A DNA stretch of 47,552 nucleotides from Alphaproteobacteria bacterium (GCA_022425485.1 JAKMFL010000047.1:1-47552), one strand, 5' to 3'. Positions 10,148-19,847 are shown, counted from the first letter of the stretch. Numbers and translations are program-made. Notes: generated by a model from the sequence alone, not told the origin.

Positions 10148-11256
10148 GCCTTAGCACAGCAAAGCCGCAATATATCTGTTTAGCCGCCGGTGGCACAGGC
10201 GGGCATGTGATGCCAGCTATCTGCATAGCTGAACGCCTGCTAGCAGAAGGCCATCAGATTTTATTGCTGACCGATAAGCGCGGCGCAAAACTTATTCCGG
10301 CGCATCTGCCCTATAAGAGGCTAGCGTCTGCTTCACCTTTTTCTGGCTCTGCAATGCGGCGGCTTGGCGCGATGATACAGCTCGCTGGTGGATTAGTAAG
10401 CTGTCTTATAACACTGGCCAGAAGGCGCCCTGCGGTGCTGCTTGGTTTTGGTGGTTATCCAGCAGCAGCACCAATTTTTGCAGCCTGGTGTTTGAACATA
10501 CCTGCGGTTATGCATGAGCAAAATGCGGTTATTGGCCGGACAAACCTAATGCTAGCACGCTTCACGAAAGCGCTATTGGCAAGCTGGCCAAAAAACAAAG
10601 GCTCGCTGGGGAAAACGCCTGTCATTCATACAGGCTTGCCAGTGCGTGAGCGCTTTACTGCCATTAAACCCTACAAGCCTAACCCAAGCACCTCCCCCTT
10701 TCAGCTAGCAATATTTGGGGGCTCTTTAGGGGCCGCGCTATTTGCAGAAATTATTCCGGCCGCCCTCGCACAGCTTCCCGCCACAGACCGTCGCCGCCTG
10801 AAGGTTACGCAGCAGGTAAGAGAAGAGCAGAAAAAAACCTTAGATGAATTTTACCATAAGCAGGGAATAAGCGCTGAAACACGCACCTTTTTTGATGATG
10901 TGGATGAGGTGATGGCCCGTGCAGACCTTATCATCACCCGCGCAGGCGCCTCGTCAGTAGCCGAGATTGCGTGTGCCAGCAGACCTGCCATTTTTATCCC
11001 TTTTGCAAACGCTATGGATAATCACCAACAGGCCAATGCCGAGCAGCTATGCGCCCATAAAGGGGGGCTGCTGCTAGCAGAAGCAGATTTGGAGGCAAGT
11101 GAATTATCCCAGCGCATCGCAACGCTAATGGAAGATAAAAGCTTGCGGCTTGAGATGGCAAAAAATGCAAGCGCGTGCGCAAAAAAAGATGCCGCCGCCA
11201 TGATTACCGACCACCTTCTCTCTTACCGGGATGCCCAGAACAAGGAGGCCGCATGA
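10144..11256 (+). CDS. murG: Lipid II synthase MurG (UDP-GlcNAc transferase)
   Basis: MurG is a peripheral membrane GT-B glycosyltransferase that converts lipid I to lipid II by adding GlcNAc. The glycine-rich loop AAGGTGGHVMPA starts at about residue 14. HEQNAVIGRTN follows in the N-domain, then FGGSLGA, and the UDP-GlcNAc-binding region with ITRAGASSVAE near residue 263. The 370-aa length is normal. It starts with an ATGA overlap on ftsW and ends with one on murC, consistent with translational coupling. Confidence 0.97.
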   Translation: MSLSTAKPQYICLAAGGTGGHVMPAICIAERLLAEGHQILLLTDKRGAKLIPAHLPYKRLASASPFSGSAMRRLGAMIQLAGGLVSCLITLARRRPAVLLGFGGYPAAAPIFAAWCLNIPAVMHEQNAVIGRTNLMLARFTKALLASWPKNKGSLGKTPVIHTGLPVRERFTAIKPYKPNPSTSPFQLAIFGGSLGAALFAEIIPAALAQLPATDRRRLKVTQQVREEQKKTLDEFYHKQGISAETRTFFDDVDEVMARADLIITRAGASSVAEIACASRPAIFIPFANAMDNHQQANAEQLCAHKGGLLLAEADLEASELSQRIATLMEDKSLRLEMAKNASACAKKDAAAMITDHLLSYRDAQNKEAA

Positions 11257-12692
11257 CTGCCCTTCCCCTTTCCATCGGCAGGATTCATTTCACTGGTATC
11301 GGCGGTATCGGCATGAGTGGTATTGCCGAAATTTTGCATGAGCTAGGCTATCAGGTGCAAGGCAGTGACATTGCAGAAAGTGCAAATGTTCGCCGCCTGC
11401 GCGCGCGCGGAATTGAGGTATCTATCCCGCAAAAAGAAGAAAATTTGGAAGGGGTATCTATCGTCGTTATTTCCACCGCAATCAAGCCAGATAATCCAGA
11501 GCTTGTTGCGGCGCGGACGCGCTATTTGCCAGTTGTACATCGTGCTGAAATGCTAGGGGAATTGATGCGCTTGCGCTGGTCGGTTGCGGTAGCAGGCACG
11601 CATGGCAAAACGACAACCACGTCGCTGGTAGCGACTTTGCTAGACGCCGCTGGCATTGACCCCACCGTTGTAAATGGCGGCATCATTTCTAGTTGGGGCA
11701 GTAATGCGCGGCTTGGAAGCGGCGACTGGATGGTGGTAGAGGCAGATGAAAGTGATGGGTCTTTCTCACGCCTGAAACCCACCGTGGCTATTGTTACCAA
11801 TATTGATGCTGAACATTTAGACCATCACGGCTCTTTTGAAAATCTAGAGACAGCGTTTGAGAATTTTATCACCTCAATTCCGTTTTATGGTTTTGCGGCT
11901 TTATGTATTGACCATCCCTCGGTGCAGAAGCTACTGCCAGCCGCATCTGACCGGCGCGTTATCACCTATGGTCTATCCGCGAATGCAGATGTGCGGGCGG
12001 TGAATTTGCGCCATGAAGCTGGTCAAATGTTGTTTGATGTGCAGCTATCTGACCGGCTGGAAATCGCTGTTGATAGATTGGAAGACGTGCAATTCCCAAT
12101 GTTGGGCGAGCATAATGTGCAAAATTGTCTGGCGGCAATATCCATCTGTCTTGAAATGGCCATTGACCCTGCGGTGATTTTATCTGGCTTGCGCCAATTC
12201 AAGGGCGTTGGCAGGCGCTTTGATTTCAAGGGCGAGACAGATGGCATAACCATCATTGATGATTATGGTCATCATCCAGTAGAAATCCGTGCCGCTTTAT
12301 CTGCCGGACGAATGCGAGCTGAGCAGAATAAATTGATCGCTGTTGTTCAGCCGCACCGTTATACCCGTCTGCGCGATTTATTTTCAGATTTCTGCGCCTG
12401 TTTTAATGATGCTGACCATGTCATTGTCTCAGATGTTTATGCAGCTGGTGAGGCGCCAATTGAAGGGTTTGAGCGAGACGATCTTGTGGAAGGATTGCGG
12501 GCATGGGGGCATCGTTCTGTGCATGCTATGCAAGACCCAACTCATCTAGCGGCACAGATAAATGACTTAGCGACAAGCGGCGATCTGGTCATGTGTTTAG
12601 GGGCTGGCACCGTTACCCAATGGGCATCTTCTTTGCCGCAAGAGCTTGCTTTACTACGCAGCGCTTCGCCTGATAAGGAGGCTGGGGAATGA
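11253..12692 (+). CDS. murC: UDP-N-acetylmuramate:L-alanine ligase MurC
   Basis: MurC adds L-Ala to UDP-MurNAc, starting the stem peptide. HFTGIGGIGMSGIAEIL near the N-terminus and the P-loop AGTHGKTTTTS at about residue 115 are diagnostic; YGHHPVE lies in the C-terminal half. ATG 11253 (479 aa) is preceded by AAGGAGG at 11242-11248 and overlaps the murG stop as ATGA. The frame is open for 26 codons upstream, but that segment is Arg-rich and lies inside murG. Confidence 0.97.
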   Translation: MTALPLSIGRIHFTGIGGIGMSGIAEILHELGYQVQGSDIAESANVRRLRARGIEVSIPQKEENLEGVSIVVISTAIKPDNPELVAARTRYLPVVHRAEMLGELMRLRWSVAVAGTHGKTTTTSLVATLLDAAGIDPTVVNGGIISSWGSNARLGSGDWMVVEADESDGSFSRLKPTVAIVTNIDAEHLDHHGSFENLETAFENFITSIPFYGFAALCIDHPSVQKLLPAASDRRVITYGLSANADVRAVNLRHEAGQMLFDVQLSDRLEIAVDRLEDVQFPMLGEHNVQNCLAAISICLEMAIDPAVILSGLRQFKGVGRRFDFKGETDGITIIDDYGHHPVEIRAALSAGRMRAEQNKLIAVVQPHRYTRLRDLFSDFCACFNDADHVIVSDVYAAGEAPIEGFERDDLVEGLRAWGHRSVHAMQDPTHLAAQINDLATSGDLVMCLGAGTVTQWASSLPQELALLRSASPDKEAGE

Positions 12693-13609
12693 GCTATCGT
12701 TTAGAGGAACAGATTAAAGGATTGCGCGGCACGCTGACAAAGGCAGCCCCCTTAGCCAAACTAACATGGCTACGTGTTGGCGGCATCGCAGACTGGCTAT
12801 TCACCCCAGCCGATGCAGATGATTTGCAAAACTTCTTGCATCAATGCCCGAATGATATCCCTGTCATGCCTCTGGGGGCTGGCTCAAACACGCTAGTCCG
12901 AGATGGCGGCGTAGAGGGCGTTGTTATACATCTTGCCAAACATATAAATGGGCTAAGCCACAAAACAGGCGAGCTACGCGCAGAGGCAGGATGCAGTGAT
13001 GCGGAGGTTGCACGATATGCCGCAAAGGCTGGACTTACCGGCCTAGAATTTATGGTCACGATACCCGGCACTATTGGCGGCGGTCTGATTATGAATGCGG
13101 GCTGTTATGGCAAAGAATTCAAAGATGTTTTGATACGGGCTGAGGGCTTTCAGCGCGACGGCACCCCCTTTAGCATCACCCCGGAAGATATAGAGATGCG
13201 CTACCGTAACACCAACGTGCCAGAAGGGTGGATTTTTACTGCTGCCACCTTTGCCGTCACTAATAGTGAGGGGGAAGATATTCGTGGCCGCATGAAAGAA
13301 ATGATTGCCGCCAGAGCAGATAGCCAGCCAGTGGGTGTGCGCACTGGCGGCTCAACCTTTGCAAATCCTGATGGCACCAAAGCTTGGCAAATAATAGACG
13401 CTGCGGGTTGTCGCGGCTTGCAACGCGGGGATGCCAGCATTTCTGAAAAACATTGTAATTTTCTGATCAATAAGGGCAATGCGTCTGCGGATGACCTAGA
13501 GCAATTGGGCGAGCAGGTGCGCGATGCAGTGGAAACAAATAGCGGCATTCGCCTGCGTTGGGAAATTAAACGCATAGGCCGTAAGGGAGGCACAAATGCC
13601 AGCATTTGA
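12689..13609 (+). CDS. murB: UDP-N-acetylenolpyruvoylglucosamine reductase MurB
   Basis: MurB is the FAD/NADPH reductase that makes UDP-MurNAc. The FAD-binding motif GAGSNTLVRDGGVEG is at about residue 59, GTIGGGLIMNAG at about 128, and the catalytic Ser region appears as RTGGSTFANPDG at about 215. The 306-aa length fits the shorter type common in alphaproteobacteria. It is linked to murC by ATGA and overlaps ddl by 14 bases. Confidence 0.97.
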   Translation: MSYRLEEQIKGLRGTLTKAAPLAKLTWLRVGGIADWLFTPADADDLQNFLHQCPNDIPVMPLGAGSNTLVRDGGVEGVVIHLAKHINGLSHKTGELRAEAGCSDAEVARYAAKAGLTGLEFMVTIPGTIGGGLIMNAGCYGKEFKDVLIRAEGFQRDGTPFSITPEDIEMRYRNTNVPEGWIFTAATFAVTNSEGEDIRGRMKEMIAARADSQPVGVRTGGSTFANPDGTKAWQIIDAAGCRGLQRGDASISEKHCNFLINKGNASADDLEQLGEQVRDAVETNSGIRLRWEIKRIGRKGGTNASI

Positions 13610-14504
13610 CCGAAAGGTAGCGGTATTGATGGGTGGCTGGACATCTGAAGCGGCGGTTAGCCGTGTTTCAGCCAGTTTTTGTAGCAAAGCTGCCCGCCTC
13701 GCTGGCTGGGATGCGATTGAAGTAGAGCTAGATAGGGACATTATTACCAAGCTTGAAGATATAAAGCCTGACCGCGTCTTTAATGCCTTGCATGGCCAAA
13801 TAGGAGAGGATGGCTCGGTTCAAGGGATGTTAAATATACTGAATATTCCCTACACCCATAGCGGCGTTCTGGCCTCAGCTACGGCGATGGATAAAATCAG
13901 CTCGCGGCTAATTTTTGCCTCTATTGGCATCGCTGTGCCGCCGCTGCTTGCGTTGGAGCAAAATAGCCATGTCTATCCATCAGATTATACTGGCGCCCAT
14001 GTCATTAAGCCTCGCAATGACGGCTCCAGCTTTGGGGTGGTGATTGTTAAAGAAGAGGATAACGCGCCTGAGCGAAGTCTGTGGCCTGCTGAAACTGACC
14101 TGATGGCAGAAATCTATATCCCGGGCAAAGAGCTGACCGTATCGGTGTTAGATGGGCGGGCGCTTTGTGTAACCGAAATAAAGGTAGATGAACATTTCTA
14201 CGATTTTAATGCGAAATATAAGCCGGGCGGCTCGCATCATGTGCTGCCAGCTGACATTCCTGAACATATCACTAATCAGGCGTGCGAATGGGCGGAGCGT
14301 GCCTTTCAGATTCTTGGTTGCCGCGGGGTTGCGCGCGCTGATTATCGCTGGGACGAGGACGCAGACCAACTCTATATGCTGGAAGTAAATACCCAGCCCG
14401 GTATGACAGCAACCTCCCTGACCCCAGAACAAGCAGCCTTTGTCGGTATCTCTGGTGAAGAGCTGGTTAATCATTTGCTGGAGATTGCGCAATGCGACGA
14501 CTAG
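13596..14504 (+). CDS. ddl: D-alanine:D-alanine ligase
   Basis: Ddl is an ATP-grasp enzyme that makes the D-Ala-D-Ala dipeptide used by MurF. The N-terminal motif is VLMGGWTSEAAVSRVSA, followed by NALHGQIGEDGSVQGML, KPRNDGSSFGVV in the ATP-grasp domain, and MLEVNTQPGMTATSL with the metal ligands at the C-terminus. The 302-aa length is normal. Its ATG at 13596 has an AAGGGAGG element upstream. It lies between murB and ftsQ, the usual alphaproteobacterial position. Confidence 0.97.
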   Translation: MPAFDRKVAVLMGGWTSEAAVSRVSASFCSKAARLAGWDAIEVELDRDIITKLEDIKPDRVFNALHGQIGEDGSVQGMLNILNIPYTHSGVLASATAMDKISSRLIFASIGIAVPPLLALEQNSHVYPSDYTGAHVIKPRNDGSSFGVVIVKEEDNAPERSLWPAETDLMAEIYIPGKELTVSVLDGRALCVTEIKVDEHFYDFNAKYKPGGSHHVLPADIPEHITNQACEWAERAFQILGCRGVARADYRWDEDADQLYMLEVNTQPGMTATSLTPEQAAFVGISGEELVNHLLEIAQCDD

Positions 14505-15283
14505 CCGAGCTTAATATCTTTGCAAAACAAGGCAGAACCCTATCGCTAAAAGCGAGCATAATTGGCTTTTTCGGAATTTTGCTAGTGGTGTCTGCTGTCG
14601 CGGGCTATTGGCGCGCGGATCTGTTGCAAGCTGAATTCCACCAGTTGGCTATTGCCCGAGGTTTTACCCCAAAGACCATTGAAATTACGGGCCGTAATCA
14701 TACTAAAAAACAAGAAATTGTTGCGATCGCCAATCAGATGAAAGGCCGTTCTATTTTAGCCATTGACCTGATTGAGCTGCGCAAAAACATTCTAGACCTT
14801 GGGTGGGTAGAAGATGCGGTGATCATCCGAACCCTGCCTGATAAGCTAGAGATTCGTTTGACCGAACGGCAACCTGTCGCCCTGTTGCAGACGCCAGATG
14901 GGCATCAGCTGATAGATGCAAGCGGAGCAATAATAACCGGCGCAAACCCCTCTGACTTTAGCCATCTGGTTGTTGCCTCTGGCAGTGGGGCGGCGATACG
15001 TGTTTCTGTCATCCTCGATATTTTACACTCTGAGCCAGAATTATTCGCTGATGTGTGGGCAGTGCAATATGTCTCTGAGCGGCGCTGGGATATTCATATG
15101 CGTTCAGGCCTGACTATTCGCCTGCCAGAGCAAGACCCCGTGCTGGCTTGGTCGCAGCTAGCCAAGCTAGAGCAGGAAACGGCCATTACAGAACGTGATC
15201 TAGCAGCGATTGATTTGCGCGTGCCGGGCCAGCTTGTGGTCGAGCCCAATATTCCCATTCGCGGCAAAGGAAGGAAGACCTGA
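14492..15283 (+). CDS. ftsQ: Cell division protein FtsQ
   Basis: FtsQ is a bitopic divisome scaffold that holds FtsB-FtsL. The product has a short cytoplasmic part, one transmembrane helix (about residues 20-40), and a POTRA domain visible as IEITGRNHTKKQEIVAIA followed by LGWVEDAVIIRTLPDKLEI. The beta domain follows. The 263-aa length is normal. It overlaps ddl by 13 bases, and its TGA shares a base with the ftsA ATG. Confidence 0.94.
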   Translation: MRRLAELNIFAKQGRTLSLKASIIGFFGILLVVSAVAGYWRADLLQAEFHQLAIARGFTPKTIEITGRNHTKKQEIVAIANQMKGRSILAIDLIELRKNILDLGWVEDAVIIRTLPDKLEIRLTERQPVALLQTPDGHQLIDASGAIITGANPSDFSHLVVASGSGAAIRVSVILDILHSEPELFADVWAVQYVSERRWDIHMRSGLTIRLPEQDPVLAWSQLAKLEQETAITERDLAAIDLRVPGQLVVEPNIPIRGKGRKT

Positions 15284-16575
15284 TGGCTACACGCTATAAA
15301 GCTGGCAAGTCCCCTTTTGCGGTCATTGATCTAGGCTCTTCACGCTTTGCCTGTCTGATAGCAGAAATTGGCCCGGATGGCATGCCAAAATTACTTGGCC
15401 AAGCTATTCATGCCGCCGAGGGGATAAAGCAGGGTGAAATCACTGATATGGCCCGCTTTAGCACGACTTTGGGGCGGGTGGTTGAGTCTGCTGAAAGTAA
15501 CGCTGGCTTGACTATTGATACCCTTCATATTGTTACGCCTGCTGGCCAGCCGCGCCTGTTAGAACAGATTGCCGAAATACCTATCGGAAATCATGTTATC
15601 AATCGGCGCGATATCCGCAAACTGGCTGAAAAGCAGCATGAACACCAAGGACTGCAAGGATTTACCGTCTGTCAACGCCAGACACGCGAATATCTGATAG
15701 ATGGGCTTGGTCAGATAGACAATCCCCTCAGCATGACGGGTGAGCGGCTCCAACTTGCCTATCATGACCTGATAATTGCGCAAGCAAGCTATAATAATTT
15801 GTGTGAAGCCGCCCAGCAAAATCATTTAAAATCTGCCCATGTATATCATAGTGCAGCCGCCGCTGGCCTCGCCTGTCTGTCTGATGATGAGCGAGAGCTT
15901 GGCACGCTGATGATAGATTTTGGCGGCGGCACTACTTCGTTTGCCATCTATGCAGAGGATAAATTACGCCATGTCGGCAGCCTTCGTATGGGCGGGCAAA
16001 ACATCACCCGTGATATTGCAAAAATGCTGTCCATACCCACAAATGACGCAGAGCGCTTAAAGGCAGTTGAAGGCTCTGTTCTGCCAGAAATGGCCACCAG
16101 CTTAGCTCTAGGCAGCAGTTTTCCGGCTAATGGAGACAATTTTGTTCTCTCTAAAAGCCTGCATGAGCGCGATATGCTGACCCTCTCTTCTGGCCAAACA
16201 ATTGAACGCGCGTTTTTAAATGACATTATTCGTACCCGGCTTGAAGAAATTTTAGAGCTGATAGACCAACATTTAAAGGATGCTGGCATGCGCCCTGCCG
16301 CTGCTTTCAATCTTGCTATAACCGGCGGCGCTAGTCAGCTTACCGGCCTATCTGATTTTGCTGCTGCCTATTGGGGCAAGCCTGTTTTGATAAAAATACC
16401 GCAAACGCTTTTTGCGCATGACAGCCAGATTTCAGGCGGCTCATTTGCGGCGGCAATTGGTATGGCCATGTTTGTGCAACGCCTAGAAGAAACACGCGCC
16501 GAAGATGTGACAACCCGCTATTCCGGTGACGGGTTCTGGGCAAGATTGCGCCTCTGGTTTAAGAATAATTTGTAA
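15283..16575 (+). CDS. ftsA: Cell division protein FtsA
   Basis: FtsA is an actin-like ATPase that anchors FtsZ filaments to the membrane. Actin-fold phosphate loops are seen as AVIDLGSSRFACLIAE (about residue 14) and LMIDFGGGTTSF (about 209), and a third nucleotide motif as NLAITGGASQL (about 346). The C-terminus FWARLRLWFKNNL is amphipathic, as expected for the membrane-targeting helix. The 430-aa length is normal. It is the last gene in the tightly overlapped part of the cluster. Confidence 0.96.
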   Translation: MATRYKAGKSPFAVIDLGSSRFACLIAEIGPDGMPKLLGQAIHAAEGIKQGEITDMARFSTTLGRVVESAESNAGLTIDTLHIVTPAGQPRLLEQIAEIPIGNHVINRRDIRKLAEKQHEHQGLQGFTVCQRQTREYLIDGLGQIDNPLSMTGERLQLAYHDLIIAQASYNNLCEAAQQNHLKSAHVYHSAAAAGLACLSDDERELGTLMIDFGGGTTSFAIYAEDKLRHVGSLRMGGQNITRDIAKMLSIPTNDAERLKAVEGSVLPEMATSLALGSSFPANGDNFVLSKSLHERDMLTLSSGQTIERAFLNDIIRTRLEEILELIDQHLKDAGMRPAAAFNLAITGGASQLTGLSDFAAAYWGKPVLIKIPQTLFAHDSQISGGSFAAAIGMAMFVQRLEETRAEDVTTRYSGDGFWARLRLWFKNNL

Positions 16576-16616
16576 TGTTTTTAATGGTTTAGAGTAAATT
16601 AGTATAAGGAGCCCAA

Positions 16617-16718
16617 ATGTTAACCTTGATCAATTACCAACCTGCTGGGATGTGTTTTACGCCTCCAGCTTCTCTTCACGCTGCACGGGCTGACAGCGCG
16701 ATTTCAACCTCCAAATAA
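16617..16718 (+). CDS. Candidate 33-residue small ORF upstream of ftsZ
   Basis: In the 158-base gap between ftsA and ftsZ an ATG at 16617 is preceded by AAGGAG (16606-16611) with a 5-nt spacer. This is as good a ribosome site as any in the cluster. The ORF runs 33 codons to TAA at 16716-16718, 15 bases before the ftsZ ATG and in the same frame as ftsZ. The peptide starts MLTLINYQPAGMCF and shows no membrane segment or motif I recognise. It could be a leader peptide affecting ftsZ translation, a small protein, or chance. Confidence 0.35.
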   Translation: MLTLINYQPAGMCFTPPASLHAARADSAISTSK

Positions 16719-16733
16719 AAAAGGGAGATTATC

Positions 16734-18518
16734 ATGACTATCAACCTCACAGTCCCACAAACGATGCAGGAATTGCGTCCGCGTATCACCGTTGTTGGTG
16801 TTGGCGGCGCAGGCTGTAATGCTGTCAACAATATGATCGATGCCAACCTTGAAGGTGTTGATTTTCTGGTTGCAAACACAGATGGCCAGTCGCTAGCGCA
16901 TTCTATGGCTAGCCGAAAATTACAGCTAGGCACCAGCCTGACCGGTGGTCTTGGCGCTGGCTCCAAGCCAGAGGTTGGCCGCAAAGCAGCAGAAGAAAGC
17001 CTTGATGATGTGCTCGCTGAGCTAGCAGATTCCAACATGGTCTTTATCACCGCAGGTATGGGCGGCGGCACCGGCACAGGTGCAGCACCTGTTATTGCCA
17101 AAGCAGCTAGAGAACGGGGCATCCTGACAGTTGGTGTGGTAACCAAACCCTTTGATTTCGAAGGCAAGCGCCGGATGGAGCAAGCAGATGAGGGTATCCA
17201 AGCCATGCAAGGCTATGTGGATACGCTGATTGTTATTCCAAATCAAAACCTGTTCCGGCTTGCGAATGAGCGAACCACACTTGCAGATACCTTCCATATG
17301 GCTGACGCAGTTTTGCATCAGGGCGTATGCGGTGTTACTGACCTGATGATAAAGCCAGGTATTATCAATCTGGATTTTGCCGATATCAGAGCAGTTATGT
17401 CTGAAATGGGTAAAGCGATGATGGGCACAGGCGAAGCATCAGGCGAGGCGCGTGCTATTGAAGCTGCAGAAGCAGCTATCAACAACCCGCTTTTAGATGA
17501 TACCTCGATGAAAGGGGCCAAAGCCGTTCTTATCAACATCACCGGCGGCATGGATATGACCTTGTTTGAGGTAGATGAGGCCGCTAACCGTATCCGCAGC
17601 GAAGTGGATCAAGATGCAACTATTATCTTTGGGTCTGCGTTTGATGAGAAGCTTGAGGGTGTGATGCGGGTATCGGTTGTGGCAACAGGTATTGAATCAA
17701 TGGAGCAAACAAGCCCATTGCCCTTTATCAATGAGCCAACAATCATGCCAGCACAGCCGGCTATCCAACCCGCAACACCCCCTGCTGCACAAGCTACTGT
17801 GACACCGCAGCCACAAATGCGGGTGAATGCTTTTACTGCCCCTGCGGCGGAAATGCCCGTTGCGACAGCACCAGCAGAAGAGGCATCTGCGGATATAGCG
17901 CAAATACCAGCATTAGAAACAGAAGCAGAAGCAGAAACAGAAATAGCCGCAGCTGCTGAGATGCCCACAATGGAAATGGGAATGCTGGAAACAGAACAGC
18001 AGCTAGATCTGGAAAATGCGGTTAAATCTGCTGAGGCGTCTGACCATAAATTAGATGGCTTTGATGTACCAAGCACAGAAAGCGCTGCTGATGAAACAAC
18101 AGCATCGCTAGCAGGCGCAGCAGAAGTTGCTAAGGGACATGCGCAAGCCACGGTTATTCGCCGGCCGCTCTTTACGCCAGATGCCCCGCGTGATGTCGGT
18201 CTAGATGAAGAATTGATGCAAACTGACCCAGTACCAGAAGGCGCATCGCGGCCGTCGCTTATCAACCGGATATCAGGTCTATGGTCAGCTAAAACAGAAA
18301 CGCCTGCACCCACAGCAGAGGCAGCACCAACAAAAGAAGAGCCGCAGCTAAGCCGCAGCAATCTGACCCTGCCAAAGGTTGAGGAACCTGCCATAATGGA
18401 TTTACCAAAGGCAGATATGGTTCAGACCAGCCTGCCGGTAGACCCGGTCACAAAAGAAGATGATACAGAAGATGATGATCTGGATATTCCAGCCTTCTTG
18501 AGACGTCAAGCTAACTAG
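16734..18518 (+). CDS. ftsZ: Cell division protein FtsZ
   Basis: FtsZ is the tubulin-like GTPase that forms the Z ring. The GTP-binding loop [10 protein letters not shown] is at residues 110-119 and the T7 loop NLDFADIR at 213-220. The globular domain ends near residue 325. A long low-complexity linker rich in Ala, Glu, Thr and Pro follows to about 580, then the conserved C-terminal peptide [11 protein letters not shown] that binds FtsA and other partners. At 594 aa it is longer than the E. coli protein but within the alphaproteobacterial range. AAAGGGAG at 16720-16727 supports ATG 16734. Confidence 0.98.
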   Translation: MTINLTVPQTMQELRPRITVVGVGGAGCNAVNNMIDANLEGVDFLVANTDGQSLAHSMASRKLQLGTSLTGGLGAGSKPEVGRKAAEESLDDVLAELADSNMVFITAGMGGGTGTGAAPVIAKAARERGILTVGVVTKPFDFEGKRRMEQADEGIQAMQGYVDTLIVIPNQNLFRLANERTTLADTFHMADAVLHQGVCGVTDLMIKPGIINLDFADIRAVMSEMGKAMMGTGEASGEARAIEAAEAAINNPLLDDTSMKGAKAVLINITGGMDMTLFEVDEAANRIRSEVDQDATIIFGSAFDEKLEGVMRVSVVATGIESMEQTSPLPFINEPTIMPAQPAIQPATPPAAQATVTPQPQMRVNAFTAPAAEMPVATAPAEEASADIAQIPALETEAEAETEIAAAAEMPTMEMGMLETEQQLDLENAVKSAEASDHKLDGFDVPSTESAADETTASLAGAAEVAKGHAQATVIRRPLFTPDAPRDVGLDEELMQTDPVPEGASRPSLINRISGLWSAKTETPAPTAEAAPTKEEPQLSRSNLTLPKVEEPAIMDLPKADMVQTSLPVDPVTKEDDTEDDDLDIPAFLRRQAN

Positions 18519-18547
18519 CTAAGCTAACTAACCAAGCTAATTGGGAA
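18509..18547. repeat. 13-bp tandem repeat, three decaying units, at the ftsZ 3' end
   Basis: Units AGCTAACTAGCTA (18509-18521), AGCTAACTAACCA (18522-18534) and AGCTAATTGGGAA (18535-18547) follow one another exactly. The first contains the last ftsZ codons and its TAG stop. Identity falls from unit 1 to unit 3. Confidence 0.7.
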
Positions 18548-18571
18548 GCCTGATGTGGTAAAAAACCAATA

Positions 18572-18607
18572 AAAAGAGCCCGTTCTGTTCAATCAGGCGG
18601 GCTTTTT
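18572..18607 (+). terminator. Rho-independent terminator after ftsZ
   Basis: A stem AGCCCG (18577-18582) pairs with CGGGCT (18598-18603) around a 15-nt loop and runs into a T-run (18603-18607). The A-run just upstream of the stem can extend pairing with the T-run. It marks the end of the dcw transcript before lpxC. Confidence 0.75.
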
Positions 18608-18715
18608 CATGCTAATCTGCAATTATTTGGAATTACAACAATTGGTAACTAAATGTGATTTGTGTTTACGTGCTATGCTTTCTACATTCATCCTGAGATT
18701 TTTGGGTGAACGGAT

Positions 18716-19723
18716 ATGAATGCACATACATCACACGATATGACCGCACAAAATACGCACGAACATGACGATACTGCTAACAGCAATAATCATCTGAATA
18801 ATGACTGGCAGCATACCCTTGCCCAGCCGATTGAGGTTGGCGGAATTGGCGTGCATTCCGGCAGATTTATCGAAGTAATCCTGCATCCCGCCCCTGCTGA
18901 TCACGGCATTGTGTTTGAGCGTAGCGACGTATCTGATTGTGACAGCATCATTCCAGCAACTATCGAATTTGCTGTTCCGCATGATTTATGCACCCGCATC
19001 GAGAATAAGGACGGGGTTGGTGTAAACACGATTGAGCATTTCATGGCGGCTTTTCACGGCATGGGCATTGATAATTTGCGCATCGAAATAGATGGCCCAG
19101 AAATGCCGATTTTAGACGGCAGTGCTACCCCAATTTTCAATCTTTTAAAACGGGCTGGCCTTACGCGCCAAGATAAACGGCGTCACGTGATTACAATCCT
19201 CAAAGAAGTTGAGGTAGATATGGGAGATGGTGTTATGGCTAAACTATCCCCTGCTGACAGTCTTGAAATAGATGTTAGCATCCAGTTTGATGATCAGCTT
19301 ATCGGGCAGCAATCCATTTCTTACACAAATAACAGCCAAGCCTTTATTGATGAGCTAGCAGATGCGCGCACCTTTTGCATGCTAAGAGACGTAGAAGCCA
19401 TGCGGAATTCAGGGCTTGCACGCGGCGGCTCTCTAGATAATGCGCTGGTGGTGCATAATGGTGCGGTATTGAACGAAGGCGGCTTGCGGACAACAGACGA
19501 ATTCGTCCGGCATAAAACCCTAGACTGTCTTGGTGATTTGTTTTTACTAGGGATGGCTATTAAGGCACGCCTGACCGCAAGTAAACCCGGCCATGCACTT
19601 AGTACTAATTTGCTCAAAACCTTGATGAATACACCAGATGCTTTCCATATAGAGGGTCGTGGTAGCGCGTCTGATCACGGCCAATGGGCATACCCTGAAA
19701 CAGCTGTTGCGGCGCATAGTTAG
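18716..19723 (+). CDS. lpxC: UDP-3-O-acyl-N-acetylglucosamine deacetylase LpxC
   Basis: LpxC is the zinc-dependent committed step of lipid A synthesis, so the cell makes a lipopolysaccharide outer membrane. Key residues are visible: the catalytic Glu and zinc His in NTIEHFMAAFHG, the zinc His and Asp in HKTLDCLGDLFLLG, and the later GHALSTN His. The family core begins near residue 32 at HTLAQPIEVGGIGVHSG. The first 31 residues form an extra His/Asn/Thr-rich tail, making 335 aa against about 305 in E. coli. No internal ATG gives a normal start. The site follows the ftsZ terminator. Confidence 0.97.
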   Translation: MNAHTSHDMTAQNTHEHDDTANSNNHLNNDWQHTLAQPIEVGGIGVHSGRFIEVILHPAPADHGIVFERSDVSDCDSIIPATIEFAVPHDLCTRIENKDGVGVNTIEHFMAAFHGMGIDNLRIEIDGPEMPILDGSATPIFNLLKRAGLTRQDKRRHVITILKEVEVDMGDGVMAKLSPADSLEIDVSIQFDDQLIGQQSISYTNNSQAFIDELADARTFCMLRDVEAMRNSGLARGGSLDNALVVHNGAVLNEGGLRTTDEFVRHKTLDCLGDLFLLGMAIKARLTASKPGHALSTNLLKTLMNTPDAFHIEGRGSASDHGQWAYPETAVAAHS

Positions 19724-19814
19724 GCATAGCCCGCCACTTTCATAACAAACTAGCTGTTGTTTTAAAGTAATCTTCCTCTTTCCAGTTGCATCACGACCCG
19801 CTATTGTAGGACGT

Positions 19815-19847
19815 GCGAATTTAACTACCGATAAGGTCGCTTTTTTT
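19815..19847 (+). terminator. Possible weak terminator after lpxC
   Basis: An imperfect stem (GCGA at 19815-19818 and ACC at 19827-19829 against GGTCGC at 19835-19840, with a bulge) is followed directly by seven T residues. It lies about 100 bases past the lpxC stop. The stem is short, so this is tentative. Confidence 0.35.

Noticed and set aside
17609-18394. A 261-codon open frame on the - strand opposite the ftsZ linker
   Set aside because: It mirrors the low-complexity Ala/Glu/Thr linker, giving a Ser/Ala-rich product with no motif or ribosome site; ftsZ is certain on the other strand.
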